Shown here piece after piece: positions 13,544 to 26,527 of a DNA stretch of 64,000 bases. Location: positions 16,316,911-16,380,910 of the forward strand of contig NC_034014.1 of NCBI RefSeq assembly GCF_000346465.2, written 5' to 3'. The first letter of the stretch is position 1, and each line of letters starts with the position of its first letter. The DNA comes from Prunus persica. Taxonomy: Eukaryota; Streptophyta; Magnoliopsida; Rosales; Rosaceae. The notes under the pieces are model-generated. The model searched no databases, was not told the origin of the DNA, and worked only from the letters and a program-made list of their open reading frames with translations. A program made the position numbers and the translations under genes.

Positions 13544-15286
13544 CGGCATTATCTTTTTGGGGAAACATGCCAGATCTTTACAGATCACAAAAGCTTAAAG
13601 TATTTATTCACCCAGAAGGAATTAAATATGAGGCAAAGAAGATGGTTAGAGTTGATAAAAGATTATGACTGTACCATCGAGCATCACCCAGGAAGAGCTA
13701 ATGTTGTTGCTGATGCACTCAGTAGAAAATCTTCAGGATCTATAGCTTATCTTCGAGGAAGATATTTACCATTGATGGTGGAAATGAGGAAGCTCAGAGT
13801 TGGGCTACATGTGGATAATCAGGGAGCACTGTTAGCTACTCTCCATGTGAGACCAGTGCTAGTAGAACGAATACTCGCAGCTCAATCTCAGGATCCTTTG
13901 ATTTGCACACTGCGAGTAGAGGTTGCAAATGGTGACAGAACTGATTGTTCCGTAAGAAATGATGGAGCATTAATGGTAGGTAACAGGTTATATGTCCCTA
14001 ATGATGAAGCTTTAAAAAGGGAGATTCTTGAGGAGGCCCATGAATCAGCGTTTGCAATGCACCCTGGAAGCACAAAAATGTACCATACTCTACGAGAGCA
14101 CTACTGGTGGCCTTTTATGAAGAAAGAAATAGCAGAGTATGTCAGAAGATGCTTAATTTGTCAGCAAGTGAAAGCTGAGCGACAGAAACCATCAGGGCTA
14201 TTGCAACCACTTCCAATTCCTGAGTGGAAGTGGGAGCGGATTACGATGGATTTTGTGTTCAAGCTGCCCCGAACACAAAGTAAGCATGACGGAGTATGGG
14301 TCATCGTGGATCGACTCACCAAGTCCGCTCATTTTCTGCCGGTGAGAGCAAATTATAGTTTGAACAAACTGGCAAAGATTTTTATAGATGAGATCGTGAG
14401 ACTTCATGGAGTACCAGTATCCATTGTTTCAGATCGTGACCCACGGTTTACATCCCGGTTTTGGACAAAGTTAAATGAAGCTTTTGGAACCCAATTGCAG
14501 TTTAGTACTGCATTTCACCCCCAGACAGATGGTCAGTCTGAGAGGACCATTCAGACACTAGAAGATATGTTGAGAGCCTGTGCACTTCAGTTTCGGGGTG
14601 ATTGGGATGAGAAGTTACCACTGATGGAGTTTGCATATAATAACAGTTATCAAGTAAGTATCGGAATGTCTCCATTTGATGCTTTGTATGGGAGACAGTG
14701 CAGAACTCCGTTCTATTGGGATGAAGTGGGTGAACATAGATTGGTCGTATCGGAGGATGTTAAATTGACCAAGAAACAAGTGCAAATCATTAGAGAACGA
14801 CTCAAGACAGCCCAGGACCGACAAAAGAGCTATGCGGACAATCGAAGAAAAGATCTTCAGTTTGAAGTTGGAGACTGGGTATTTTTGAAATTATCACCTT
14901 GGAAAGGTGTAGTAAGATTTGGGAAGCGGGGGAAACTAAGTCCTCGCTATATTGGACCCTATGAGATTATAGAGCGTGTGGGTCCAGTAGCTTACAGACT
15001 TACTTTGCCTTCAGATCTAGCTCGATTGCATGATGTTTTCCACGTCTCCATGCTTCGAAAGTACATTTCCGACCCTTCCCATGTGTTAGAGGAGCAACCA
15101 GTAGAATTGGAGGCTGATTTCACTTATGTGGAGCAACCAGTTCGGATTTTGGATTGGAAGACGCAAGTGTTGCGATCGAGAGAGATTCCACTTGTGAAAG
15201 TCTTATGGAGGAGTCATACTGTAGAAGAGGCTACATGGGAACCCGAAGACCAAATGCGGGAGCAGTACCTTCACCTCTTCGAGTGA
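13544..15286 (+). CDS. Chromovirus RNase H end, integrase and chromodomain
   Basis: In-frame continuation after the premature TGA; the first ATG is at 13628 and gives 552 residues. Numbered from that Met, the RNase H end is followed by an integrase zinc finger with HPGSTKMYH (His145, His153) and CLIC (Cys175, Cys178). The catalytic core has Asp208, Asp269 and Glu305; the last two are 35 residues apart, the classic D-D-35-E pattern. A GPY-like region (near [10 protein letters not shown]) leads to a C-terminal chromodomain at about 500-551 containing the motif [11 protein letters not shown]. The chromodomain is known in this family to favour insertion into heterochromatin. No other breaks were seen. 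The TGA at 15284-15286 is the natural end, 46 bases before the 3' LTR. Confidence 0.93.
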   Translation, partial: RHYLFGETCQIFTDHKSLKYLFTQKELNMRQRRWLELIKDYDCTIEHHPGRANVVADALSRKSSGSIAYLRGRYLPLMVEMRKLRVGLHVDNQGALLATLHVRPVLVERILAAQSQDPLICTLRVEVANGDRTDCSVRNDGALMVGNRLYVPNDEALKREILEEAHESAFAMHPGSTKMYHTLREHYWWPFMKKEIAEYVRRCLICQQVKAERQKPSGLLQPLPIPEWKWERITMDFVFKLPRTQSKHDGVWVIVDRLTKSAHFLPVRANYSLNKLAKIFIDEIVRLHGVPVSIVSDRDPRFTSRFWTKLNEAFGTQLQFSTAFHPQTDGQSERTIQTLEDMLRACALQFRGDWDEKLPLMEFAYNNSYQVSIGMSPFDALYGRQCRTPFYWDEVGEHRLVVSEDVKLTKKQVQIIRERLKTAQDRQKSYADNRRKDLQFEVGDWVFLKLSPWKGVVRFGKRGKLSPRYIGPYEIIERVGPVAYRLTLPSDLARLHDVFHVSMLRKYISDPSHVLEEQPVELEADFTYVEQPVRILDWKTQVLRSREIPLVKVLWRSHTVEEATWEPEDQMREQYLHLFE

Positions 15287-15319
15287 CAGGTGCGTAAATT
15301 TCGAGGACGAAATTTGTAT

Positions 15320-15331
15320 AAGGGGGGTAGG
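15320..15331 (+). other. Polypurine tract
   Basis: AAGGGGGGTAGG lies directly upstream of the 3' LTR and is the expected plus-strand primer. Confidence 0.9.
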
Positions 15332-15332
15332 T

Positions 15333-15605
15333 TGTAAAGACCCAAACCTAAAATTCACATGTAATTAGTAATTTATTATGCGGAAAGACAATTTTGCCCT
15401 TTGACTCACTTATGAACTCAATGTTGACTTTTTGACCGAAAAGGAATTTGACAATTCCACATACACCGTTGCGTAGAGCACGACGACACGAGTTCATAGA
15501 CACGAAGTAAGCTCGAATCGAAGTTTTAACGAAGAAAATACGATTAAAATATCACGAGGGGCAAAATGGTAATTAGAAAAATCAGATTTTTTTTATAAAC
15601 CTCAG

Positions 15606-15653
<48 letters not shown>

Positions 15654-17905
15654 TCCCGTTGCCTTCCTCAGCCGTCACCTTCCAAGCACCATAACTTCCG
15701 CCACCGACCACCTATGCCCTTGCCGTCGGCGCCAATAGAACCAGCTCGGTTCCGTCTTCAAGCCCCGACCGCTCCCTGCTGCCAGCCGCCGCTGTAGTCG
15801 CCGGATTCCGTCCAAAAACGAGTCGGTTTTGTCAAAACTTCCAACCGCTCGTTCTCCTTCAATTCTCAACCAACTCTTTCGAGTAAGGTATGGATTCTCA
15901 TCTATTTTTCGTGCTCTAGCTGATGGTTGGATAGGTTTTTATCAATTTTAGCCGTAGATTGCCCAGTTTGTAAATTGAAGTTTCAGCCAATTTTCGGCCT
16001 CTGTTTTCGGCCACTTCCAGTCACTTTTTGGGGTAGGTCCAAGAACAAAAGTGACTCCAAATGGGGTGTTTTACCTAGGATAGGAGTTTGGAGTCCTGGT
16101 TCCGAGATTTTTCGACCACCCGAAATCGCTTAAGACACCCAAATCTGCCCGCGTGTGCTGGGGCGCATGGGAGAGGGTGGTGAAGTAATTCTGTACAGTT
16201 TTGTGACCCTGGTGTCGTCACGAGCGCGTAGGATTTCGCGGATCTCGATTCGGAGTCCGTTTGAGCCCCGAACGGATTTTTCATATCGCGCGATCTTTGG
16301 GTGCAGTGTCGCCAAATCGGTGGATCACACTGAATTTTGGATATGTTGGTCTACATGATTTCAGGATTGTGTAGGATTCGACGGATTGCGAATCGGAGTC
16401 CCGGATACTCCGAAATCGCGAACCCTAGGGCTAGGGTTTAGAAATTATGCGATTACAGGATTGTGATCAATCCGACCGTCCGATTGACACCAATACCCTC
16501 GGGACATGTGTCCTAAATATATTGGACCTTTTAGCGGCATCCGGATCATATTATACCCGTGGGGTTCCGGATTGACTTTTTGGACTTTAGCGCTTTTTGA
16601 GTCCCAAGATACCGCTAAACGATCCCACGTGGAAGGAAAGCTGTTGTGGGCATAGGGATCACTTTAAATTGACGCACGTACTTTTAGGAGCCGGGGGTAG
16701 GGTTTTTGTTTTTATTTAATACTATATTGTATTAATAGAATATTATGGTCATTGAATCAGGCACCCGGGCACCAGTTGACCCGCAGGAGGGACCTTCAAG
16801 AGGTCCAGCGAGCTCAGACTATCAGTGAGTGGACTCTTTGTTTTTATAAATGAATTTAATCAGTTCAGTTTCAATTATAAGCTGTTTTATGCTGTTAAAT
16901 ATTTTATGTTACATGCTGCCGAGTGAAGTTTCCTTTTAAGAATATAGGAAAAGATATTCTCGTTAATTATCAGATAAATGGCAGCAGAATTTTAAAGGTT
17001 ACAGAAAGTTAATTATTCATAAGATTTTTCTTCAGAAACTTTATATTTTCTTAAACCACCTTGTACCCAGTTATTACATGTTGCCTTCGGATTATATTTG
17101 TTGCCTTCGGTTTAGTCAGCATGCTTGACAGTTGCCCCACGAGTTCCTTGGTACTCGACCTCGTGTGGAGCGAGTAATGCGGATAAAGACGGACTACGGT
17201 TCCCTGAATCCTGCGAGTTGCGGCTCAGACTGACCTCGTGTTACTGAGACCTGCGAGTATGTGTCACCCATGGTGATGCAAGGAATTGACGGATATAAGG
17301 ATTTGACGGAAATAAGGGTACACCTAGGTGATAGTTTTCAACTGTTTTCAAATGTATAGTTATATACATTCATTGATTTCAGAAATAAAGAAAATAAGCT
17401 AGTTTGTATAACTGTTTTTACAGTGGGGTTAGTATGTTCATATAGTATTTTCTAAACTTTGTTTGGGTCCACTCACCCTTCTTGTTGTTTTGCGCCCCCA
17501 GGCAGTAGACGTGCACAGGAATCCACCACCGGGCCACTTCCCATCTTCCGCGCCTTTCTTTGATGTAGGATTTGTATTTTGTACAAAGATTCACTCTTTT
17601 GTAAATTTTTAGTAGTCGCTCTGATGTTTTGCCCTAGACTGAGATTTGAACTGTTAGAATGTCTTTAAACTGATGCTGGCAGTTGGTTGTATATATGTAT
17701 ACTTGTTGGCAGGTGAAAATGTTTTGGTATTGAGCCAATTACAAGGGAAACTCTGCCGGTTTTTCGGTAGAAGTCAACCTTGTTATTTTATCGTGTTTTT
17801 GTATAGAAGGGCAAAGAGGTTATTTGTGCCCGACATTTGCCAGGTGTCGGACACGCACAGGGTCTGGCTCGGATTCCAAAGTGGGATTTGGGTCGGGTCC
17901 TGTCA
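15333..17905 (+). repeat. 3' LTR of the chromovirus
   Basis: A 2,573-bp copy of the 5' LTR, TG...CA bounded, with TATAAA at 15594-15599. Differences from the 5' LTR seen by eye are mostly transitions (for example CGGAG to CGAAG, and GGTCATTT to GGTTATTT), as expected for methylated DNA. Confidence 0.95.
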
Positions 17906-17910
17906 CCACA
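17906..17910. repeat. Right target-site duplication (CCACA)
   Basis: Repeats the five bases at 7893-7897 and closes the chromovirus insertion. Confidence 0.93.
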
Positions 17911-18770
17911 CATAGCCAAACATATATAGAAATTCTCCAAATCCATATATACATACTCAAAATACTCAAATATGCCAAAAACTAAAAATATATCTCCAAT
18001 GCATCATAAAAATAATCTCTTTCAACAATTGAATAATTAATATATCCAATATACCATTTAAAACATCATGCATAATATTTCCCATCATAAAACCATGTAT
18101 AAGATTTGAAAACAAATGTCCACTCACAGATAGTCCCACGCTGCTTAACCCAGAGAGGGTCCCGCCTGCTGCGTATGCGTGGTCAAAGTACCTATTTCAG
18201 AATACGTGTACGAGATTAATACGAAGCGTTTCGAACGAGAACTTTGAATTAAATAACCTAATTTTCCAGGTTTCTAGTAAGTGTACTAGGAATGAGACGT
18301 TCTAAATTCCAACTACCCAATTCGGACAATAGAATAGCTTCTGGAGACACTCGGTCAATCGGCGGTCAAACTTCCCAATTTGGGTCAACCGGGCCCACGG
18401 GACCCACGACATCCGTTTCACAATTCAAAAGCTCCTTAAGGTTTCACAAGGTCTAAGATACCCGTCTCGCAAGTTTGGAAACGGACGGTTAGATCGCTTA
18501 CGATCACACGATCGGACAGTTATCGTAAAATGTAAACTTTAAGTTATTGAATCGGAACATCCGGGGCTCCGATTTACAATCCACAAATTCCTACACAATC
18601 CTAGAAGTGTCTAGATTAACATATATTGTAATGGAGTCGATCTAATGGTCCGAACATATCGAATCCGGATAACTCCTAATATGTGAAATTCGTCCGGGGT
18701 TCGAACGTCAACCGAATTGGAATCCGAGCACACCTACGCGCTCGTGACATCAAGGGGATCGCATTGGGAC
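17906..18770 (-). mobile_element. Decayed LTR of a Ty3/gypsy element, right half
   Basis: Continuation of the old minus-strand LTR begun at 6827; the CCACA duplication shows the two halves were once joined. It aligns in reverse with the middle of the chromovirus LTR: counterparts of the GATAGTC/AGAGGGTCC block are near 18130-18160, and of the GCGCTCGTGACA block near 18740. It ends abruptly at GCATTGGGAC, where satellite resumes, so the LTR's 5' part is missing. No coding sequence is seen. Confidence 0.75.
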
Positions 18771-18931
18771 AAATTTCACTCAAAACTCACCAAATTACTC
18801 GTCCAACAACATTATAATGTTCCACATGTTTGGGACTGAATCCAACATCAATTGGTGAGTGAAATTAGACAATTCAGGTTCGAACGAAGTTCGTTCTGAA
18901 ATGGAGTGGTTGGTGTATTGCATAGTTCTAG
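18771..18931 (+). repeat. Isolated satellite monomer between two retroelements
   Basis: About 161 bp matching one satellite unit, from TTTCACTCAAAACTCACC to GCATAGTTCTA. It carries the ACTCACC and GCATAG variants of the second subfamily seen further right, not those of block 1. It separates the decayed LTR from the next, minus-strand LTR. Confidence 0.92.
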
Positions 18932-21212
18932 TGACAGGACCCGATCCAAATTCCGCTTTGGAATCCGAGTCAGACCATGTGCGTGTCCGACACCTGGCAA
19001 ATGTCGGGCACAAATGACCTATTTGCCCTTCTATATAAAAACACGATAAAAATAACAAGGTTGACTTCTACCGAAAAACCGGCAGAGTTCCCTTGTAACT
19101 GGCTCAATACCAAAATATTTACACCTGTCAAAACAAGTATACATATACAACCAACTGCCAGCATACATATATATACACATGCCAAGAGTTCAAAGCTCAG
19201 TCTAGGGCAAAACATCAGAGCGACTACTAAGAAGTTACAAAAGAGTGAATCTTTGTACAAAATACAAATCCTACATCAAAAGAAAGTCGCGGAAGATGGG
19301 AAGTGGCCCGGTGGTGGATTCCTGTGCACGTCTACTGCCTGGGGGCGGAAAACAACAAAAAGGGTGAGTGGACCCAAAAACACAGTTTAGAAAATACCAT
19401 ATGAACATACTAACCCCACTGTAAAAATAGTTATACAAACTAGTTTATTTTCTTTATTTCTGAAATCAATGCATGTATATAACTATACATTTGAAAACAG
19501 TTGAAAACTATCACCTTGGTGTACCCCTATTTTCGTCAAATCCTTATATCCGTCAATTCCTTGCATCACCGTGGGTGACACATACTCGCAGGTCTCAGTG
19601 ACACGAAGTCAGTCCGAGCTGCAACTCGCAGGATTCAGGGAACCGTAGTCCACCTTTATTCGCATTACTCGCTCCACACGAGTTCGAGTACCAAGGAACT
19701 CGTGAGGCAACTGTCAAGCATGCTGACTAAACCGAAGGCAACAAATATAATCCGAAGGCAACATTTAATAACTGGGTACAAGGTGGTTTAAGAAAATATA
19801 AAGTTTCTGAAGCAAAACTGTTGAATAATTAACTTTCTGTAACCTTTAAAATTTTGCTGCCATTTATCTGATAATTAACGAGAATATCTGTTCCTATAAG
19901 CTTTAAAGGAAATTTCACTCGGCAGCATGCAACATAAAGTATTTTACAGAAGAAAACAGCTGATAACTAAAACTAAACTGCTTAAATTCATTTATTAAAA
20001 CAAAGAGTCCACTCACTGATAGTCTGAGCTCGCTGGACCTCTTGAAGGTCCCTCCTGCGGGTCAACTGGTGCTCGGGTGCCTGATTCAATGACCATAATA
20101 TTCTATTAATATAATATAGTATTAAATTAAAAACCCTACCCCCGACTCCTAAAAGTACGTGCATCAATTTAAAGTGATCCCTAGGCCCATAACAGCTTTC
20201 CTTCCACGTGGGGCAGTTTAGCGGTATCTTGGGACTCAAAAAGCGCTAAAGTCCAAAACGTCAATCTGGAACCCCACGGGTCCATGACCTCACAATACGA
20301 TCCGGATGCCGCTAGAAGGTCCAATATATCTAGGACACATGTCTCGAAGGTATTGATGTCGATCGGATAGTCGGATTGATTACAATCCTGTAATCGCATA
20401 ATTTCTAAACCCTAGCCCTAGGGTTCACCTTTTCGGAGTATCCGAGACTCCGATTCACGATCCGTCGAATCCTACACGTTTCTAAAATTATCCAGAACAA
20501 CATATCTGAAATTGATTACGATCCAACGGCTCAATCGTATTGAACCCGATAATCGCACAATATGGAAAATCCGTTCGAGGCTCAAACGGTATCCAAATTG
20601 AGATCTGCGAATTCCTATGAGCTCGTGACAACCTAAGGATCGCATCAGAACACTGTGTCACTGCACTACACTCGCCCACGCGCCGCCGCATGCGCCAGCA
20701 GCGATGGGTGTCCAAAGCGATTACGCATCGCTGGAAAATCTCAAAACCAAGGCTCCAAACTCCTATCCTAGGTGTAACACCATATTTGGAACCACTTTCG
20801 TTCTTGGACCAACCCCAAAAACTGAACGAAAGTGGCCGAACACGAAGGCTGAAAGTCGGCCGAATTCCAATTTGAAAACTGAGCTAGCTACGGTGAAAAT
20901 CAACGCAAACCTACCCGACCATCAGCTAGAGCACGGAAAATAGGTAGAAATCCATACCTTACTCGACAAATTTGGAGGAGAATTGAAGGAGAACGAACGG
21001 TTGGAAGTTTTGACAAAACGGACTCGTTTTTGGACGGAATCCGGCGACTACAGTGGCGGCTGGCAGCGGAGAGTGGTCGGGGCTTGAAGACGGAACCGAG
21101 CTGGTCCTGTTGGCACCGACGGCAGGGGCAGAGGTGGTCGGTGGCGGAAGTTGTGGACGTTTGAAGTGCGACGGCTGGAGGAAAAAAAACAGAGAGGGGG
21201 AGAGATCGCGGG

Positions 21213-21245
<33 letters not shown>

Positions 21246-21425
21246 CTGAGGTTTTAATAAAATCTGATTTTTCAAAGTACCATTTTGCCCCTCGTGATAT
21301 TTTACTCGTATTTTCTTCGTTAAAGCTTCGATTCGAGCTCACTTCATGTCTATGAACTCGTGTCGTCGTGCTCTACGCAAGGTGTATGTGGAATTGTCAA
21401 ATTCCTTTTTGGTCAAAAAGTCAAC
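18932..21425 (-). mobile_element. Truncated minus-strand chromovirus, 3' LTR
   Basis: On the plus strand this begins TGACAGGACCCGATCC, the reverse complement of the chromovirus LTR end, and follows the whole LTR backwards with scattered substitutions and indels. It includes the CTCGCTGGACCTCTTGAAGG block near 20030 and a GA microsatellite near 21215-21243, the counterpart of the TC tract. It is clearly more diverged than the 7898-17905 pair and thus an older relative. The LTR's own first bases and the polypurine tract are lost in a deletion of about 105 bp near 21425-21430, where LTR joins directly to the end of the coding region. Confidence 0.9.
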
Positions 21426-21452
21426 TTTGCGTCCTCGAAATTTATGCACCTG

Positions 21453-21757
21453 TCACTCGAAGAGGTGAAAGTACTGCTCCCACATTTGGTCTTCGGGTTC
21501 CCATGTAGCCTCTTCTACAGTATGACTCCGCCATAAGACCTTCACAAGTGGAATCTCTCTCGATCGCAACACTTGCGTCTTCCAATCCAAAATCTGAACT
21601 GGTTGCTCCACATAAGTGAAATCAGCCTCCAACTCCACTGGTTGCTCCTCTAACACATGGGAAGGGTCGGAAATATACTTTTCGAGCATGGAGATATGGA
21701 AAACATCATGCAAGCGAGCTAGATCTGAAGGCAAAGCAAGCCTGTAAGCTACTGGTC
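21453..21757 (-). pseudogene. Chromovirus integrase C-terminus fragment (chromodomain)
   Basis: A minus-strand frame of about 93-100 residues, equivalent to the last part of the integrase at 13628-15286. It has the [13 protein letters not shown] and [11 protein letters not shown] motifs and ends at the matching stop. The rest of the element is absent: at 21753-21755 the coding sequence meets satellite within a shared TGG. That microhomology suggests truncation by illegitimate recombination rather than incomplete insertion. Confidence 0.9.
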
Positions 21758-24700
21758 CATGAAATCGGACAATTCTGGTTCGTACGAAGTTCGTTCTGAA
21801 ATGGAGTGGTTGGTGTATTGCATAGTTTTAGCCATTGGATTTCACTCAAAACTTACCGTATGACTCATCCCACCATATTATGTTGTTCTACAAGTTTTGG
21901 GCTCAATACAATATCGATTGTTCCATGAAATTGCACAATTCAGGTTCCTACGAAATTGGTTCTGAAATTGAGTGGTTGGTGTATTGCATTGTTTTAGCCA
22001 TTGGAATTCACTCAAAACTCAGAAAATGACTCCTCCTATAACATTTTGTTGTTCCCCAAGTTCTGGGCTAAATCCGATATCAATTGGTACTTGAAATAGG
22101 ACAATTTTGGTTCGTACGAACTTCGTTATGAAATGGAGTGGTTGTTGTATTGTATAGTTTTAGAGATTGTATTTCATTCAAAACTCACCAAATGACCCCT
22201 CCCACAATATTATGACGTTCCCCAAGTTTTGGACTCAATCCGAGATCGATTGGTCCATGACATCGCGCAATTCAGGTTACGAAGTGTGTTCTGAAATGGA
22301 CTGGTTGGTGTATTCCATAGTTTCAGCCATTGGATTTCTCTCGAAACTCACCAAATGACTCCTCCCACCATATTATGATGTTCCCCAAGTTTTGGACTCA
22401 ATCCGATATCGATTGGTCCCTGAAATTGGATAATTCAGGTTCGTACGAAGTTCGTTCTGAAATGGAGTGGTTGGCGTATTGTATAGTTATAAAGGTTGAA
22501 TTTCACTCAAAACCCACCAAATAACTGCTCCAACAATTTAATGAAGTTCCCCAAGTTTTGGACTCAATCCGATATCGATTGGTCCATGAAATCGGCCAAT
22601 TCAGGTTCATACAAAGTTCAGTCTGAAATTGAGGGGGTTGGTGTATTGCACTGTTTTAGCCATTGGATTGCGCTCAAAACTCACCAGATGACTCCTTTCC
22701 CTATATTATGATGTTCCCCAAGTTTGGGTTCAATCCGATATCGATTGGTCCAAGAAATTGGACTATTCATGTTGGTACGAAGTTCATTCTCTAATGGAGT
22801 GGTTGGAGTAAATCATAGTTTTTGCTATTGGATTTCACCCAAAACCCACCAAATGACTCCTCCCACAATATTATGATGTTCCTCCAATATCGATTGGTCC
22901 ATGAAATCGGACAATTTAGGATCGTACGAAGTTCGTTCTGAAATGGAGTGGTTGGTGTGTTGAATTGTTTTAGCCATTGGAATTCACTCAAAACTCACAA
23001 AATGACTCCTCCCACCACATTTTGCTGTTCCCTAAGTTTTGGACTCAATCCAATATCGATTGCTCCTTGAATTTGGACAATTCAGTTTCGTACGAAGTTC
23101 GTTACGAAATGGAGTGGTTGGTGTATTCCATAGTTTTAGCCATTGGATTTTGCTCAAAACTCACCAAATGACTCATCCCACCATATTATGATGTTCCCCT
23201 AGTTTTGGATTCAATCCGATATCGATTGGTCCATGAATTCGGACAATTCAAGTTTGTACGAAGTTCGTTCAAAAATGGAGTGGTTGGTGTATTGCATAGT
23301 TTTAGCCATTGGATTTCGCTCAAAACTCACCAAATGACTCTTCCGACCATATTATGATGTTCCCCTAGATTTGGGCTTAATCCGATATCGATTGGTCCAG
23401 GAAATTGGACTATTCATGTTCGTACGAAGTTCGTTATCTAATGGAGTGGTTGGTGTATTTCATAGTTTTTGCTATTGGATTTCATCCAAATCCCACCAAA
23501 TGACTTCTCCCACTATATTATGATGTTCCCTAAGTTTTGCACTCAATCCGATATCGATTGGTCCTTGAAATCAGACAATTCAGGTTCGTACAAAGTTCGT
23601 TCTGAAATGGAGTGGTTGGTGTATTGTATAGTTCTAGAAATTGGATTTCACTAAAAAAACCACCAAATGACTTCTTCCACAACATTATGACGTTTCCCAA
23701 GTTTTGAACTCTATCCGATATCGATTGGTCTATGAAATTGGGCAATTGAGGTTCGTACGATGTTCATTCTAAAATGGAGTGGTTCTTGTATTCTATAGTT
23801 CTAGAGATTGGATTTCACTCAAAACTCACCAAATGACTCCTCCTACAGTATTATGATGTTCCCCAAGTTTTGGACTCAATCTGATATCAATTGGTCTATG
23901 AAATCGGACAATTCAGGTTCGTACGAAGTTCGTTCTGAAATGAAGTGGTTGGTATATTGTACAGTTCTAGAGATTGGATTTCACTCAAAAACAACCAAAT
24001 GACACCTCCCATAACATTATGACGTTTCCCAACTTTTGAACTCTATTTGATATCGATTGGTCTATGAAATTGGACAATTCAGGTTCGTACGATGTCCGTT
24101 CTAAAAGGGAGTGGTGCTTGTTTTCTATAGTTCTAGAGATTGTATTTCACTCAAAACTCACCAAGTTTTGCAATTCAGGTTCGTACAAAGTTCGTTCTTA
24201 CATGGAGTAGTTGGTGTATTGCATAGTGTGAGCCATTGGATTTCACTCAAAACTCACCGTATGACTCCTCCCACCATATTATGATGTTCTCCAAGTTTTG
24301 GGCTCAATCCGATATCTATTGGTCCAAGAAATTGGACTATTAATATTCATACGAAGTTCGCTCTCTAATGGAGTGGTTGGAGTATTGCATAGTTTTGGCA
24401 GTTGGATTTCACTCAAAACCCACCAAATGACTCCTCCCACAACATTATGACGTTCCCCAACTTTTAGCCTCTATCGGATATCGATTGGTCCAAGAAATTG
24501 GACAATACAGGTTCGTACAAAGTTTGTTCTTAAATGGAGTGGTTGGTGTATTGCATTGTTCTAGCCATTGGAATTCACTCAAAACTCTCAAAATGACTCC
24601 TTCCACAACATTATGATCTTCCCCAAGTTTTGGCCTCAATCTGATATCGATTGGTCTATGAAATTGGACAATTCAGGTTCGTACAAAGTTCGTTACGAAA

Positions 24701-26527
24701 TGGAGTGGTTAGTGTATTCCATAGTTTTAGCATTTGGATTTCTCTCAAAACTAACCAAATGACTCCTCCCACCATATTATGATGTTCCCCAAGTTTTGGA
24801 CTCAATTCGATATCGATTGGTCCATCAAATCGGACAGTTCAGGTTCGTACGAAGTTCGTTTTGAAATGGACTGGTTGCCGTATTGTATAGTTCTGTGTAT
24901 TGGATTTCACTCAAAACCCACCAAATGACTCCTCCAACAATTTTATGATGTTCCCCAAGCTTTGGACTCAATCCGATATCGATTGGTCCAGGAAATCGGC
25001 CAATTCAGGTTCGTACGAAGTTCGTTTTGAAATTGGGTGGTTGGTGTATTGCATTGTTTTAGTCCATGGATTTCTCTAAAAACTCATCAACTGACTCCTC
25101 TCCCTATATCATGATGTTCCCCAAGTTTGGGCTCAATCCGATATCGATTGGTCCAAAAAATTGGATTATTCATGTTCGTACGAAGTTCGTTGTCTAATGG
25201 ATTGGTTGGAGTATTTCATAGTTTTTGCTATTGGATTTCACCCAAAACCCACCAAATGACTCCTCCCACAATATTATGATGTTCCCCAAGTTTTGGACTC
25301 AATCCAATATCGATTGGTCCATGAAATCGGACAATTTAGGTTCGTATAGAGTTCGTTATGAAATGCAGTGCCGGTGTATTTCATAGTTCTTGAGATTGGA
25401 TTCACTCAAAACTCACAAAATGACTCCTCCCACAACATTTTGTTGTTCCTCAAGTTTTGGACTCAATCCAATATCCATTGGTTCTTGAAATTGGACAATT
25501 CAGGTTCGTACGAAGTTCGTTATGAAATGGAGTGGTTGGTGTATTCCATAGTTTTAGCCATTGGTTTTCGGTCAAAACTCACCAAATGACTCCTCCCACC
25601 ATATTATGATGTTCCCCTAGTTTTGGTTTCAATCCGATAGCGATTGGTCCATGAAATCGGACAATTCAGGTTCGTACGAAGTTCGTTTTGAAATAGTGTT
25701 GTTAGTGTATTGCCTGGTTTTAGCCATTGGATTTCGCTCAGAACCCACCATATTATGATGTTTCCCAACATTTGGGCTTAATCCGATATCGATTGGTCCA
25801 AGAAATTGGACTATTCATGTTCGTACGAAGTTCTTTCTCTAATGGAGTGGTTGGTGTATTTCATACTTTTTTGCTCTTGGATTTCATCAAAATCCCACCA
25901 AATGACTCCTCCCACTATATTATGATCTTCCCCAAGTTTTGGACTCAATCCGATATCAATTGGTCCTTGAAATCAGACAATTCAGGTTCGTACAAAGTTC
26001 GTTCCGAAATGGACTGGTTGGTGTATTCTATAGTTCTAGAGTTTGGATTTCACTCAAAAACCACCAAATGACTCCTCCCATAACATTAATACATTTCTCA
26101 AGTTTTGGACTCTATCCGAAATCGATTGGTCTATGAAATTGGACAATTCAGGTTCGTACGATGTTCGTTCTAAAAGGGAGTGGTCCTTGTTTTCTATAGT
26201 TCTAGAGATTGGATTTCACTCCAAACTCACCAAATGACTCCTCCCACAATATTATGATGTTTCTCAAGTTTTGGACTCAATCCGATATCGATTGGCCCAT
26301 GAAATCGGACAATTCATGTTCGTACGAAGTTCATTCTGAAATGGAGTGGTTGGCGTATTGTGTAGTTCTAGAGATTGGATTTCACTCAAAAACCCCCAAA
26401 TGACTCCTCCCACAACATTATGTTGTTTCCCAAGTTTGGGACTCGATTCAATATTGATTGGTCTATGAAGTTGGACAATTTAAGTTCGTACGAAGTTCAT
26501 TCTAAAATGGAGTGGTTGGTGTATTCT
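21756..26527 (+). repeat. 166-bp satellite array, block 2
   Basis: About 29 monomers in the same orientation as block 1 but with more variety. Many are a second subfamily marked by TAGTTTTAGCCATTGG, AACTCACCAAATGAC and CCACCATATTATG. First-subfamily monomers are interspersed. Some monomers are shortened, for example near 22870-22890 and 24150-24180. Confidence 0.95.

Larger units (their letters stand above)
7898..17905 (+). mobile_element. Ty3/gypsy chromovirus (Tekay/Del-like), near-complete
   Basis: A 10,008-bp LTR retrotransposon. It has two LTRs (7898-10460 and 15333-17905) beginning TGTAAAGACC and ending CCTGTCA, a 5-bp target duplication CCACA, a primer-binding site matching the 3' end of initiator tRNA-Met, a gag-pol frame, and a polypurine tract. 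Domain order gag, protease, RT, RNase H, integrase, chromodomain identifies the Ty3/gypsy chromovirus branch; the long LTR and the C-terminal chromodomain suggest Tekay/Del. By eye the LTRs differ at about 17 substitutions over about 2.56 kb plus a microsatellite length change, so insertion is recent. It carries one nonsense codon in RNase H, so this copy is probably not autonomous unless that stop is read through. Confidence 0.96.

Noticed and set aside
20959..21355. Ser/Leu-rich and Arg/Glu-rich open frames (also 30348-30650)
   Set aside because: Products of TC/GA-rich tracts; no domain or start context.
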